Positions 28,634 to 37,863 of a DNA stretch of 64,000 bases are shown one piece after another (position 1 is the stretch's first letter; every line of letters starts with the position of its first letter). The notes under the pieces are model-generated. The model saw only the letters and a list, made by a program, of their open reading frames with translations, was not told where the DNA came from and did no database searches. Source of the DNA: Aliivibrio salmonicida LFI1238. GTDB lineage: Bacteria; Pseudomonadota; Gammaproteobacteria; Enterobacterales; Vibrionaceae. A program made the translations under genes and the position numbers. The stretch lies in NCBI RefSeq assembly GCF_000196495.1, contig NC_011312.1, positions 744,001 to 808,000 of the forward strand, in the 5' to 3' direction.

Positions 28634-28763
28634 TTTAGCCTCTGATTTTGTGTCAATTTTTGTCAAAATTCTCCTTTTCTTACATTTATTCCATTCTAGG
28701 GAATTGCTCTCTTTCTATTTGTTTGTCATTCTTGCCGCACTATTTAATAAGTAAGGTCTTATT

Positions 28764-29864
28764 GTGCTTCGTAAACTTCCTTTTGTTTGTATTCTTCTTG
28801 CTTTAGCCGGTTGTGCTGATCAACCGACTGATCGTGCTCAGCAGTATTTGGATGGCAGTTTTAGCAGTAACTTAAATGAAGTCAGTGATATTGATTCAGA
28901 TAAACCCTCTGATTTTAGTGCATTTAAAAATCAAAGCAAAGAAGTGGTAGAGCGTTCTGAATCCATGTCTTTACGTTATGAAGAGCTTTATACGAAACTT
29001 CAACAGTGGATTGATGAAAGTTCAAATCCTGCTAAATTATCAAATTACGGAATTCAATTTGCTCAAATGGGTGGTGGTGATAAACAAGGGAACGTGATGT
29101 TTACTGGTTATTTTTCACCAGTGATTGAAATGCGTCATAAGCCAACGGATAAATTTAAATACCCTGTTTATGATAAACCAGCATGTGGTTCTAATTGTCC
29201 AACACGTGCTGAAATAAATGCAGGCGCTTTATCTGGGTTAGGTTTAGAGCTTGGTTACTCAGATAATATGATTGACCCATTTATTATGGAAGTGCAAGGC
29301 AGTGGTTTTATTCATTTTGGTGACGATGACAAGCTAGAGTATTTTGCCTACGGTGGGAAGAATAACCATCCTTATGTGAGTATTGGTAAAGTACTTATTG
29401 AACGCGGTGAAGTTGAACGCAAAGACATGTCGTTAAAAGCGATTAAAGAATGGGTTGAAAGAAACGATGATGCGACCGTTCGTGAATTGTTAGAAACTAA
29501 CCCATCGTATGTTTTCTTTTCACCAAGGGACGCCAATCATGTATTAGGTACGGCGGGTATCCCTTTAATTGCAGGGGCAGCTGTTGCAGCAGATCGTACT
29601 TTATTGCCTATGGGAACCCCTATACTTGCGGAAGTTCCACAATTGGATAAAGACGGTAAATGGACAGGTAAGCATGTACTTAAAGTTCTACTTGCATTAG
29701 ATACCGGTGGCGCAGTAAAAGAAAATCATTTAGACCAATATTATGGAATGGGGCCAGAAGCGGGTATTGCTGCAGGGCACTTTAAACATTTTGGTCGAGT
29801 ATGGAAATTAGGTTTAAAAGATTCTGAAACTGAAAATCCATGGGAAATGCCAAAAAAGAAATAG
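28764..29864 (+). CDS. mltA: Membrane-bound lytic murein transglycosylase A
   Basis: Cleaves peptidoglycan glycan strands to 1,6-anhydromuropeptides; an outer-membrane lipoprotein. GTG start, 366 residues. The signal peptide ends with lipobox LAGC, and Cys17 is the lipidated residue. The MltA domain contains MFTGYFSPVIEMRHKPT and MEVQGSGFIHF. The C-terminal 3D domain has LLALDTGGAVKENHLDQYYG with the catalytic Asp, then GPEAG and FGRVWKL. A terminator at 29904 separates it from tcdA. Confidence 0.94.
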   Translation: MLRKLPFVCILLALAGCADQPTDRAQQYLDGSFSSNLNEVSDIDSDKPSDFSAFKNQSKEVVERSESMSLRYEELYTKLQQWIDESSNPAKLSNYGIQFAQMGGGDKQGNVMFTGYFSPVIEMRHKPTDKFKYPVYDKPACGSNCPTRAEINAGALSGLGLELGYSDNMIDPFIMEVQGSGFIHFGDDDKLEYFAYGGKNNHPYVSIGKVLIERGEVERKDMSLKAIKEWVERNDDATVRELLETNPSYVFFSPRDANHVLGTAGIPLIAGAAVAADRTLLPMGTPILAEVPQLDKDGKWTGKHVLKVLLALDTGGAVKENHLDQYYGMGPEAGIAAGHFKHFGRVWKLGLKDSETENPWEMPKKK

Positions 29865-29903
29865 GGCTGAAATAAACCTGGATTTCTTAAAGCTTGATCT
29901 TCT

Positions 29904-29938
29904 AAAAAAGAGTGCGTATAAATCGTGCTCTTTTTTTG
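29904..29938 (+). terminator. Terminator downstream of mltA
   Basis: AAAAAGAG pairs with CTCTTTTT, extended inward by four pairs that include two G-U wobbles around TATAAAT, and followed by further T. It lies between mltA and tcdA. Confidence 0.8.
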
Positions 29939-29958
29939 TTTTTGAGTAAGGAAAACCC

Positions 29959-30774
29959 ATGCGCGAATTAACCACGCCTGCTTCTGAAAGTTATGACCAA
30001 CGCTTTGGTGGCACTCGCCGTTTGTATGGTAATAGTGAAGTAGAAATAATGCGTGCTGCACATGTCTGTGTGGTAGGTATCGGTGGTGTCGGATCGTGGG
30101 CTGTAGAGGCATTAGTTCGTACTGGTCTTGGTGAGATTACCTTGATTGATATGGATGATGTGTGTGTGACGAATATTAACCGTCAGATCCATGCTATGAC
30201 GGGTACAATCGGCCAAAGTAAAATTGAAGTAATGGCTGAACGCATTAAATTAATTAATCCTGAATGTAAGATTAATTTGATTGATGACTTCATCACCCCT
30301 GAAAACCAAGCAGAATATATTTCTAAAGAATTTGATTACGTACTTGATGCCATTGATAGCATGAAACCTAAAGCGGCGTTATTAGCTTATTGTAAGAGCA
30401 ATAAGATTAAAGTAATTACAACCGGTGGTGCAGGTGGTCAAACTGACCCTACTCAAATTGCGATTACGGATTTATCCAAAACAATTCAAGATCCTTTAGC
30501 AAAGAAATTGCGTGATACGTTACGTCATCATCATAACTTTACTAAGAATACAAAACGTAAATTTGGTATTGATTGTGTGTACTCGACTGAGCATTTGAAG
30601 TACCCACAAGCGGATGGTTCTGTGTGTGCAACTAAAGCAACAGCAGAAGGGCCTAAACGTATGGATTGTGCGACGGGTTTTGGTGCTGCAACGGTGGTAA
30701 CTGCGACCTTTGGTTTTGTTGCGGTGTCGAGAATTGTAGAGAAGTTGATTGAGAAACACTCTACTAGAGACTAG
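29959..30774 (+). CDS. tcdA: tRNA threonylcarbamoyladenosine dehydratase (CsdL/TcdA)
   Basis: An E1/ThiF-like ATP-dependent enzyme that cyclises t6A37 in tRNA to ct6A. 271 residues. YDQRFGGTRRLYG near residues 13-25 is the family entry motif. The nucleotide loop is VGIGGVGSWAVEALVRTGLG, with DMDDVCVTNINRQ following. The protein partners with the CsdA-CsdE sulfur relay, whose genes lie convergently just downstream. The last codons (STRD, stop) are inside a perfect 7-bp tandem repeat. Confidence 0.93.
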   Translation: MRELTTPASESYDQRFGGTRRLYGNSEVEIMRAAHVCVVGIGGVGSWAVEALVRTGLGEITLIDMDDVCVTNINRQIHAMTGTIGQSKIEVMAERIKLINPECKINLIDDFITPENQAEYISKEFDYVLDAIDSMKPKAALLAYCKSNKIKVITTGGAGGQTDPTQIAITDLSKTIQDPLAKKLRDTLRHHHNFTKNTKRKFGIDCVYSTEHLKYPQADGSVCATKATAEGPKRMDCATGFGAATVVTATFGFVAVSRIVEKLIEKHSTRD

Positions 30775-30808
30775 AGACTAGAGACTAGAGACTAGAGACT
30801 AGAGACTA
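30763..30808 (+). repeat. Perfect 7-bp tandem repeat (ACTAGAG, six copies) over the tcdA stop
   Basis: Six exact ACTAGAG units occupy 30763-30804, followed by a broken unit ACTA. The tcdA stop codon (TAG, 30772-30774) falls in the second unit. Because TAG recurs in the array, copy number changes would alter at most the last residues of the protein. It is the only such array of this kind in this region and probably arose by slippage. Confidence 0.9.
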
Positions 30809-30898
30809 TAAGTGCGTGTATGGCTGGTGTGGAAAGTATTGCTATCAATACCAGCATTTTCTGCTCTTATAGTATCTAGTTAGCGAAGCGTATAGTTT

Positions 30899-31336
30899 CT
30901 ATCTATCTGAACGAATGGCCTTATTAATGGTTTCAATGATTGCTTTAAGTCCATTACCACGTGATGGGCTTAAATGTTCAATTAACCCTAATTGAGCAAA
31001 GTATCCATCCATATCAAATGCGCTAATCTCTTCTGCGGTTTTATTATTAACCGCAGCCATTACTAATGCGATAAGTCCTCGAACAATACGCGCATCAGAA
31101 TCAGCACAGAAAAAATAAACCCCATCGACCACTTCATGTTGTAACCACACTTTGCTTTCACAGCCAGAAATAGTCACGGTCTCTTGTTGAAGTTTTTCTG
31201 GCATTTTAGGCAGTTTTTTACCTAATTGAATCACGTTACGATAACGATCTTCCCAGCCTTTCGCTTCACTCATGAAATCCAATACCGTGGTGTGAGTGAC
31301 GTCAAAGCCAAAAGGTGATGAAGGGAATGTAGACAT
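30899..31336 (-). CDS. csdE: Cysteine desulfuration protein CsdE (SufE-like)
   Basis: Sulfur acceptor for CsdA. 145 residues of the SufE family, with the acceptor Cys in TISGCESKVWLQ (about residues 52-63) and the later segments DSDARIVRGLIALVM and LSPSRGNGLKAI. It lies 24 nt downstream of csdA on the same strand, so the two form an operon. CsdE passes sulfur towards TcdA-linked tRNA modification and other targets; in E. coli its role overlaps partly with SufE. Confidence 0.9.
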   Translation of the reverse strand: MSTFPSSPFGFDVTHTTVLDFMSEAKGWEDRYRNVIQLGKKLPKMPEKLQQETVTISGCESKVWLQHEVVDGVYFFCADSDARIVRGLIALVMAAVNNKTAEEISAFDMDGYFAQLGLIEHLSPSRGNGLKAIIETINKAIRSDR

Positions 31337-31360
31337 AAATAAAATACCTTAAACTTGGGC

Positions 31361-32578
31361 TTATAGCATATCAGCGGCTTTATTTAGCGCGTCGATAAAA
31401 CGTTGAACATCTTGCTTAGTATTATACAAGGCAAATGAAACGCGTACAGTTCCCGTTAATCCTAATGCGTCTAACATAGGGTGCGCACAATGGTTACCTG
31501 AGCGTACAGCAATGCCTTGTTGATCTAATAAAGTCGCAATATCTTGGTGGTGAACACCATCAATCACAAAAGAAAATAAACTCGCATTATCTTGTAGCCC
31601 TATAAAACGTAAGTCTTCAATGTCTTTAATTCCATCAATGGCCATATGACGAAGTTCGTTAATATGAGTATTTAGATCATCGTGGGCGAATTGTTTAATC
31701 CACTTAATTGCAGTAGCAAAGGCAATCGCACCAGCTACATTTGGTGTTCCCGCTTCAAATTTCCCCGGAAGTTCTGCAAACGTGGTTTTTTCAAATGAAA
31801 CCTTTTCAACCATTTTACCGCCACCATGCCAAACTGGCATCGACTCCAATAGATGCTGTTTACCATAGAGAGCCCCAATGCCTGCTGGCGCAAACAGTTT
31901 ATGCCCAGAGAAAACGTAAAAATCCGCATCCATTGCTTGGACATCAATATCGTGATGAACAATACCTTGAGCACCGTCAATAACGACAATAGCTCCCACG
32001 TTATGCGCTGCTTTTATTATGGTATCAATCGGGTTTAATGTTCCTGTTACATTGGTTACTTGAGCGATAGCGATGATTTTTGTGTTCTGGGTTACCAATG
32101 ACTCAAAAGCTAACATATCTAATGTGCAATCTTGTTTCATTGGTATTTTTATAATCTTTGCGCCAGTTTGCTCTGCCACAATTTGCCAAGGCACAATATT
32201 AGCATGATGTTCCAATTCACTAATTAGGATCTCATTACCTGGCTGTAATGTGCTACGAGCGTAAGTTTGCGCGATTAGATTGATAGCCTCTGTTGCCCCG
32301 CGAGTCCAAATTATTTCTTTAGCGTTTTTCGCATTAATAAACTGCTGAACGGTTGCTCTTGCTTGTTCAAATTTTAAGGTTGCGGAGGCGGTTAGACTGT
32401 GACTACCACGATGCACGTTAGCATTATCATTTTGGTAATAATCTTGAATCGCATTTAATACCACTTTTGGTTTTTGAGTGGTGGCAGCGCTGTCAAAATA
32501 AGCGATAGGTTGCCCGTTAATTTTTTGTGATAGAGCGGGAAATTGAGAACGAACAGCGTCAATAGTAAATGCGGTCAT
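31361..32578 (-). CDS. csdA: Cysteine desulfurase CsdA (group II)
   Basis: A PLP enzyme that releases sulfur from cysteine as a persulfide and yields alanine. 405 residues. The PLP lysine is in FSGHKLFAPAGIG (about residue 225-230) and the persulfide Cys in RSGNHCAHP (about residue 360). The NANVHRGSHSLTA and AATTQKP segments are typical of the SufS/CsdA class rather than IscS. The separate iscS is at 58302. The GcvB RNA gene lies on the same strand just upstream and ends in a strong terminator, so csdA needs its own promoter between 32579 and 32650. Confidence 0.93.
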   Translation of the reverse strand: MTAFTIDAVRSQFPALSQKINGQPIAYFDSAATTQKPKVVLNAIQDYYQNDNANVHRGSHSLTASATLKFEQARATVQQFINAKNAKEIIWTRGATEAINLIAQTYARSTLQPGNEILISELEHHANIVPWQIVAEQTGAKIIKIPMKQDCTLDMLAFESLVTQNTKIIAIAQVTNVTGTLNPIDTIIKAAHNVGAIVVIDGAQGIVHHDIDVQAMDADFYVFSGHKLFAPAGIGALYGKQHLLESMPVWHGGGKMVEKVSFEKTTFAELPGKFEAGTPNVAGAIAFATAIKWIKQFAHDDLNTHINELRHMAIDGIKDIEDLRFIGLQDNASLFSFVIDGVHHQDIATLLDQQGIAVRSGNHCAHPMLDALGLTGTVRVSFALYNTKQDVQRFIDALNKAADML

Positions 32579-32650
32579 AGTGATTTTCTTTAGTGGTTAG
32601 CAAACTGGGGGAATGATGCGGATTTCTTGGCCGTAAGTCAAAATTACAGA

Positions 32651-32880
32651 CAAAAAAAAGCACCGTATTAAACGGTGCTAACAATTTTTTTTAACCAAAG
32701 GCTAAAAAGACAGTAAGTATGGATTACTAATCATAATGACAGTAATTCCGGGCTTGAAGAGTCAAGCCAATATATGCAAACACAACATTGCAGCTTAGAG
32801 ATTGAAAAATACTCAGGGAGGAATATAGGTCGTTCCTCTAAACTGCAAAGCAATAGTAGGTTTTATCTGGTAGTTCGACA
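32651..32880 (-). ncRNA. gcvB: GcvB small regulatory RNA
   Basis: Divergent from gcvA, its standard place. The minus strand carries the conserved GU-rich R1 element (TGCAATGTTGTGTTTGCA, plus coordinates 32775-32792) that base-pairs with many amino-acid and peptide transporter mRNAs. It ends in AGCACCGT-TTAAT-ACGGTGCT followed by eight T (32679-32651), nearly the same as the E. coli GcvB terminator. The 5' end is approximate, set from a TATTAT -10 box (plus 32892-32897) and expected GcvA activation. Confidence 0.92.
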
Positions 32881-32938
32881 ATGGACAATTTATAATAGTT
32901 AGCATTAAAAAAACTAATGATTCAGAATGTGAGTTCTT

Positions 32939-33847
32939 ATGTCTCGAAGATTACCACCGTTAAATTCTCTGCGTGTGTTTGAAGCGGCAGCTCGACACCT
33001 AAGTTTCACCCGTGCAGCAGAAGAATTATTTGTTACGCAGGCTGCGGTTAGCCATCAAATCAAAGCGTTAGAAGAATTTCTAGGGCTTAAGCTTTTTCGT
33101 CGTCGTAATCGTTCTTTACTTCTAACAGAGGAAGGGCAAGGTTACTTTTTAGATATCAAAGAGATTTTTTCATCTCTATCTGAAGCAACAGATAAAGTAT
33201 TGGAAAGAAGTGCGAAAGGCGCGTTAACCATTAGTTTACCGCCAAGCTTCGCAATTCAATGGTTAGTTCCTCGTTTGTCTGATTTTAATCAGAAAGAACC
33301 AGATATTGATGTGCGAATTAAAGCCGTTGATATGGATGAAGGCTCATTAACAGAAGATGTTGATGTTGCGATTTATTACGGTCGAGGTAATTGGCCGGGG
33401 TTAAGAGTTGAACTGTTGTATCAAGAGCAATTATTACCGCTGTGTTCACCTCAAGTGTTATTGAACGAAAAGCCATTAGCGACGATTGATGATCTTCGAT
33501 TCCATACGTTATTGCATGATACCTCACGTAAAGATTGGAAGCTGTTTGTTAAACAGTTTGAATTACAAGGTATGAATGTAAACCAAGGCCCAATTTTTAG
33601 TCACTCTACCATGGTGTTGCAAGCCGCGGCACACGGACAGGGCATTGCATTAGGTAATAATGTATTAGCTCAACCAGAATTAGATGCAGGTCGACTCGTT
33701 GCCCCATTTGAAGAATTACTTATTAGTAAAAATGCATTTTATCTGGTGTGTAATGAAAAGCAGGCCGATACGGGTCGTATTGCCACCTTTAGAGAGTGGG
33801 TGCTAAGCAAAGCACGCAGTGAGCAAGATGTGGTGGATGATGAATAG
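32939..33847 (+). CDS. gcvA: Glycine cleavage system transcriptional activator GcvA
   Basis: A LysR regulator that responds to glycine and activates gcvTHP and the gcvB RNA in E. coli. 302 residues. The N terminus MSRRLPPLNSLRVFEAAARH and the HTH SFTRAAEELFVTQAAVSHQI are characteristic of GcvA. Identification is strengthened by the divergent GcvB gene and by the following ygdD and rlmM genes, the same order as in E. coli. It overlaps ygdD by 11 nt. Confidence 0.94.
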   Translation: MSRRLPPLNSLRVFEAAARHLSFTRAAEELFVTQAAVSHQIKALEEFLGLKLFRRRNRSLLLTEEGQGYFLDIKEIFSSLSEATDKVLERSAKGALTISLPPSFAIQWLVPRLSDFNQKEPDIDVRIKAVDMDEGSLTEDVDVAIYYGRGNWPGLRVELLYQEQLLPLCSPQVLLNEKPLATIDDLRFHTLLHDTSRKDWKLFVKQFELQGMNVNQGPIFSHSTMVLQAAAHGQGIALGNNVLAQPELDAGRLVAPFEELLISKNAFYLVCNEKQADTGRIATFREWVLSKARSEQDVVDDE

Positions 33848-34226
33848 TCGTCTATGCTTTCTTATTGCAGGCTTAAGTGGGGCATTAACCGTGGGTTTAG
33901 GCGCTTTTGGATCTCATGGTTTAAAAGACGTATTATCACCGTATCTCCTTGATGTATATCAGACTGCGGTACAGTACCAAATGTGGCATACTCTGGCTTT
34001 ATTTGGTTGTGGAATTTTGTTGAGAAATTCCATGTCAAAAGGGGTATCATACGCCGCCTTGCTATTTACCATTGGCATAATTTTCTTCAGTGGTAGCTTA
34101 TATGCATTAGTGTTCACAGGAATTAAGTGGTTTGGGCCAATAACTCCATTAGGTGGACTCTGTTTTATTAGCGGTTGGCTGACGCTGGCTGTTTCAACTT
34201 ATCGTTTGACTGAGGTTTCAAAGTGA
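33837..34226 (+). CDS. ygdD: DUF423 membrane protein YgdD
   Basis: 129 residues from the ATG ATG pair at 33837/33840, overlapping the gcvA stop. An earlier ATG at 33819 is in frame but would extend further into gcvA. Four hydrophobic helices include LIAGLSGALTVGLGAFGSHG, the DUF423 signature, and YQMWHTLALF. It is an inner-membrane protein of unknown function. It overlaps rlmM by 4 nt (ATGA-type coupling: GTGA), so gcvA-ygdD-rlmM behaves as one unit. Confidence 0.88.
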   Translation: MMNSRLCFLIAGLSGALTVGLGAFGSHGLKDVLSPYLLDVYQTAVQYQMWHTLALFGCGILLRNSMSKGVSYAALLFTIGIIFFSGSLYALVFTGIKWFGPITPLGGLCFISGWLTLAVSTYRLTEVSK

Positions 34227-35314
34227 AACAAGTAATGTTCTATTGTCGCTCTGGTTTTGAAAAAGAGTGTGCAGGTGAGATCCAAGATAAAGCCACTCAA
34301 CTTGAAGTGTTTGGTTTTCCTCGCCTAAAAAGTAACACTGGCTATGTATTATTTGAATGCTATCAGGAAGGCGATGCAGATAAACTGATTCAACAGATTA
34401 AATTTAATGAGCTTATTTTTGCTCGTCAAATGTTTGCTGTTGCAACAGAATTAAGTGACCTACCAACAGAAGATCGTATTTCTCCGATCCTTAATGCATT
34501 AAGCAGTGTTGAAGGCGTGCCTCATTGTGGTGATATTCGTATTGAAACTCCGGATACGAATGAAGCGAAAGAGCTCTTAAAATTCTGTCGTAAATTTACT
34601 GTGCCGCTTCGTCAAGCATTACGCGGCAAGCAAATGCTAACAGCAAGAGATACTGACCGAATCCCAGTAATGCACGTGTGCTTTATTGAGCCTGGCCATT
34701 GTTATGTTGGTTACTCATATACGAATAATAATTCAAAATTCTTTATGGGTATTCCTCGTTTAAAATTCCCTTCAGATTCACCAAGTCGTTCTACATTGAA
34801 ATTGGAAGAAGCGTTTCACGTATTCATTCCAAGAGATGAATGGGATACTCGTTTGGCTTCTGGTATGTGGGCTGTTGATTTAGGTGCCTGTCCTGGCGGT
34901 TGGACTTACCAACTGGTTAAGCGCTCTATGTTTGTTCATGCGATTGATAATGGCATGATGGCACAAAGCTTAATGGATACAGGTCAAGTTAAACACCACA
35001 TGGTTGATGGTTTTAAATTTGAACCACAAAGAAAGAACGTAACGTGGATCGTGTGTGACATGATTGAAAAACCTGCACGAGTGGCTCACCTTATGGGTGA
35101 ATGGTTAATTAAAGGTTGGGCTAAAGAAGCACTATTCAACCTTAAGTTACCAATGAAAGGTCGTTACGACGAAGTTCTTCAAGATATTGAAAACTTAAAA
35201 GAATTTTTAAATAAGAATGGCTTTAAATACAAACTTCAAGCGAAGCATTTGTATCATGACCGTGAAGAAATTACGGTACATATTCAAGCGATTACAAATA
35301 TCTCTCCACATTAA
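34223..35314 (+). CDS. rlmM: 23S rRNA 2'-O-ribose C2498 methyltransferase RlmM
   Basis: 363 residues; GTG start overlapping the ygdD stop. An N-terminal THUMP-like RNA-binding region is followed by a Rossmann methyltransferase domain with the SAM loop VDLGACPGGWTYQLV (about residues 218-232). RrmJ/FtsJ-like catalytic residues follow, including the Lys-containing block NLKLPMKGRYDEV. It acts on 23S rRNA before ribosome assembly is complete. A very strong terminator follows at 35353. Confidence 0.94.
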   Translation: MKQVMFYCRSGFEKECAGEIQDKATQLEVFGFPRLKSNTGYVLFECYQEGDADKLIQQIKFNELIFARQMFAVATELSDLPTEDRISPILNALSSVEGVPHCGDIRIETPDTNEAKELLKFCRKFTVPLRQALRGKQMLTARDTDRIPVMHVCFIEPGHCYVGYSYTNNNSKFFMGIPRLKFPSDSPSRSTLKLEEAFHVFIPRDEWDTRLASGMWAVDLGACPGGWTYQLVKRSMFVHAIDNGMMAQSLMDTGQVKHHMVDGFKFEPQRKNVTWIVCDMIEKPARVAHLMGEWLIKGWAKEALFNLKLPMKGRYDEVLQDIENLKEFLNKNGFKYKLQAKHLYHDREEITVHIQAITNISPH

Positions 35315-35352
35315 TTTTGCTATGAGATAAAACGCTCTTGCAAGATAAATGC

Positions 35353-35388
35353 AAAACGCCCGTAGATCGTCTGATCTACGGGCGTTTT
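35353..35388 (+). terminator. Strong terminator downstream of rlmM
   Basis: AAAACGCCCGTAGATC and GATCTACGGGCGTTTT form a perfect 16-bp stem with a GTCT loop, followed by TT and an AT-rich run. It may work in both directions. Confidence 0.92.
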
Positions 35389-35520
35389 TATTTAAATACA
35401 GTGTTGAATATGATGTGCTTTGGCGCAAAAAAACTGTTTGTCATCGACGTAATAACCACATCAAATACAGCCATCTTTCTTTTGTAGAAAAGCACATTAT
35501 ATTCATTGTTTTAATTTCAA

Positions 35521-36294
35521 CTACTCAGGCTTCTCATATCGTATATCTTGTAAGTTAAATCCAAGTTCAATATCGGTTCTTAAACCGGCGACTTTTCGAC
35601 ATAGAATCGCGGTATTGTAATACTCATCAAATTTCTTACGGTATTTCTTTGGTAATTCATCGGATTCATTGGCCGCTTCAATTGTCGGAAATTGAGTCAA
35701 AATTTCTAATGCTGCTTTAGGGCCTATCCCTGGGATCCCTGTTATTTTACTTGAGCTAATTCCAGCTAATCCCCAGTAATCGGCCAATTGTTCCGGCTTT
35801 AGTCCAAACTCTTTTTCAATAAAAGGTTCATCTAACCAACGATGTTGGAAATAATCACGAATTCGTAGCGTCGGGGAAAGTAACTGGCAATAACCTTTGT
35901 CTGTAGAGACTATTGTGACTTGTTCGTTGCGAGAGGCGACTTTATTGGCAAGTGTTGCGACTAAATCGTCAGCTTCATCTCCATCAGATAAAAGAGAGTC
36001 AATACCCAGTTTCCACCAAGATTCTTGAATTGCATCCATGCCTTTTTGCAGTGCTTCAGGCATTGGTTTTCTGTCTTCTTTGTATTTAGGCAATACTTCG
36101 GCTCGCCAGCCCCGGTCTTGAAGGTGGTGATCAAAGACGGCAATGATATGAGTCGGTTCGGTTTCTTTTAAAATACGATTAATTGTACGACCTGTCGTTG
36201 TCACTACTGCTTGGATATCATCTTGGTTTGGTTGTGCTGAATGAACACGACGAATGAGATTGAGAGCATCGATAATAACCAGATGAATTGCCAT
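35521..36294 (-). CDS. xni: Flap endonuclease Xni (YgdG)
   Basis: 257 residues, similar to the 5' nuclease domain of DNA polymerase I. N-terminal VIIDALNLIRRVH, then VFDHHLQDRGWRAEVLPKYK. Metal-binding acidic cluster DGDEADDLVATLA (about residues 104-116) and STDKGYCQLL. The helix-three-turn-helix is GISSSKITGIPGIGPKAA. It processes flaps and Okazaki-type structures. It is downstream of ppnN on the same strand, separated by a terminator-like hairpin. Confidence 0.92.
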   Translation of the reverse strand: MAIHLVIIDALNLIRRVHSAQPNQDDIQAVVTTTGRTINRILKETEPTHIIAVFDHHLQDRGWRAEVLPKYKEDRKPMPEALQKGMDAIQESWWKLGIDSLLSDGDEADDLVATLANKVASRNEQVTIVSTDKGYCQLLSPTLRIRDYFQHRWLDEPFIEKEFGLKPEQLADYWGLAGISSSKITGIPGIGPKAALEILTQFPTIEAANESDELPKKYRKKFDEYYNTAILCRKVAGLRTDIELGFNLQDIRYEKPE

Positions 36295-36322
36295 AACGTA
36301 TTCATTCCTATGTATAAAAAGA

Positions 36323-36343
36323 AAGAGACCTAGTAGGCCTCTT
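36323..36343 (-). terminator. Hairpin between ppnN and xni
   Basis: AAGAGGCC and GGTCTCTT (minus strand) pair over 8 bp with one G-U around TACTA, followed by TCTTTTT. It probably terminates ppnN transcripts, leaving xni with its own promoter or read-through. Confidence 0.72.
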
Positions 36344-36376
36344 ATTGTACGTTAGTGATGAGGTGAGATTCCACCC

Positions 36377-37735
36377 CTAATCAACGACGATTTCATAACA
36401 AGGGACGTATTTAGAGCCAGGAAGCTTCATTCGGCCTTGCTCAACAAAATCTTGAAGTAGACGATCCATTTTTTTCATCAATTCTGGTTCGCCGTGTAAC
36501 TTAAATACACCGTGCTTTTCAATTTCGGCAATGCCTTCCGCTTTGACATTACCCGTCACAATACCAGAGAAAGCTTGGCGCAAGTTGGCTGCAAGACTTT
36601 CTGTTGGTTGGTTAAGGTGCAAATCAAGTGACGCCATTGCTTCATGATTGGGTTCGAATGGCAGTTGGAACTCAGGCTCTATTTTTAATGCCCAGTTAAA
36701 GCTGTAAGAATCATCGGTTGCTTTACGATATTCTTTCACTTTTTTGATCCCGTGATTAATGATCACTGCTGCTTTTTCAGGATCGCCAACGACAATACTG
36801 TAATACTGAGTCGCCTCTTCCCCTAATGTTTCACGAATAAAGGTATCAATTGAAAGGAAGTAAGCTTCACTCTCTTTTGGACCGGTAAGAACGATAGGCA
36901 TCGGTTGCTGACGATTAGCCGGGTTCATCATAATCCCTAAAATATACAGTAATTCTTCAGCAGTACCTGGGCCACCAGGAAAAATAACGATCCCATGTGC
37001 CATACGAACAAACGCTTCTAAACGTTTCTCAATATCAGGCATGATAATCAGTTCATTGACGATAGGGTTTGGTGGCTCAGCGGCGATAATTGAGGGCTCA
37101 GTTAATCCAACAAAACGACTTTGAGAATAACGCTGTTTAGCGTGACCAATCGCGGCGCCCTTCATTGGACCTTCCATTGCTCCTGGACCACAACCAGTAC
37201 AGATATTGAGCTCTCGTAGGCCAAGTTCATGACCAACTTCACGAGTGTACTGATATTCGATTGGGTTAATTGAATGACCCCCCCAACACACGACAAGGTT
37301 AGGTTCAATTCCGGTATGAAGCGCTTTTGCGTTACGTAATATACTAAAAACGAGATTAGTTAAATGAGTTGCTTTGGTTAAATTCAATCGATTGTGATCC
37401 GCTATTTGCATGTTCACATATACCATATCGCGTAACACAGAGAAAAGGTGCTCTTGGATCCCTTTAATGATATTTCCATCAACAAATGCATGTTCTGGTG
37501 GGTTGCTTAACTCAAGCTTAATACCACGATCACGTCGTGTTACTGAAACATCAAATGATTTATATTTATCGAGGAGTTCTTTTGAGCTATCAGTGTGACT
37601 GCCTGAGTTTAGAACCGCTAAAGTGCAATTGCGATACATTCTATAGACATCACTCGATGCGGTTTTTTTTAGTTGGTCGATTTCTAATTGCGATAGCAAA
37701 TCCATGCTACCTGCTGGGCTTATATGAGTGATCAT
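36377..37735 (-). CDS. ppnN: Nucleotide 5'-monophosphate nucleosidase PpnN (YgdH)
   Basis: 452 residues, as in E. coli PpnN (454). It cleaves the N-glycosidic bond of purine and pyrimidine monophosphates, releasing base and ribose 5-phosphate, and is stimulated by (p)ppGpp in E. coli. The LOG-type catalytic motif PGGPGTAEE lies near residues 257-265, with GGHSINPIEYQYTREVG and GCGPGAMEGPMKGA before it. Flanking N- and C-terminal regulatory domains are present, unlike in the short LOG proteins. Confidence 0.93.
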   Translation of the reverse strand: MITHISPAGSMDLLSQLEIDQLKKTASSDVYRMYRNCTLAVLNSGSHTDSSKELLDKYKSFDVSVTRRDRGIKLELSNPPEHAFVDGNIIKGIQEHLFSVLRDMVYVNMQIADHNRLNLTKATHLTNLVFSILRNAKALHTGIEPNLVVCWGGHSINPIEYQYTREVGHELGLRELNICTGCGPGAMEGPMKGAAIGHAKQRYSQSRFVGLTEPSIIAAEPPNPIVNELIIMPDIEKRLEAFVRMAHGIVIFPGGPGTAEELLYILGIMMNPANRQQPMPIVLTGPKESEAYFLSIDTFIRETLGEEATQYYSIVVGDPEKAAVIINHGIKKVKEYRKATDDSYSFNWALKIEPEFQLPFEPNHEAMASLDLHLNQPTESLAANLRQAFSGIVTGNVKAEGIAEIEKHGVFKLHGEPELMKKMDRLLQDFVEQGRMKLPGSKYVPCYEIVVD

Positions 37736-37863
37736 ATGCGCCTCCCTAGCTTATTTTTATTATTGTTCGAATAATAAACTTACACAGCAATGGGGACTTT
37801 AGCTAGAAAAAGAGTAAAAAAGTGAGAGGGTTATGTATTTATCGTAGGCAATATAAAAGGTAA

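Noticed and set aside
32651..32680. Attenuator or riboswitch of csdA
   Set aside because: The terminator belongs to GcvB, as shown by the R1 element and the divergent gcvA.
35207..35558. Small frames around the rlmM terminator
   Set aside because: They run through the terminator palindrome or overlap rlmM in antisense and show no conserved features.
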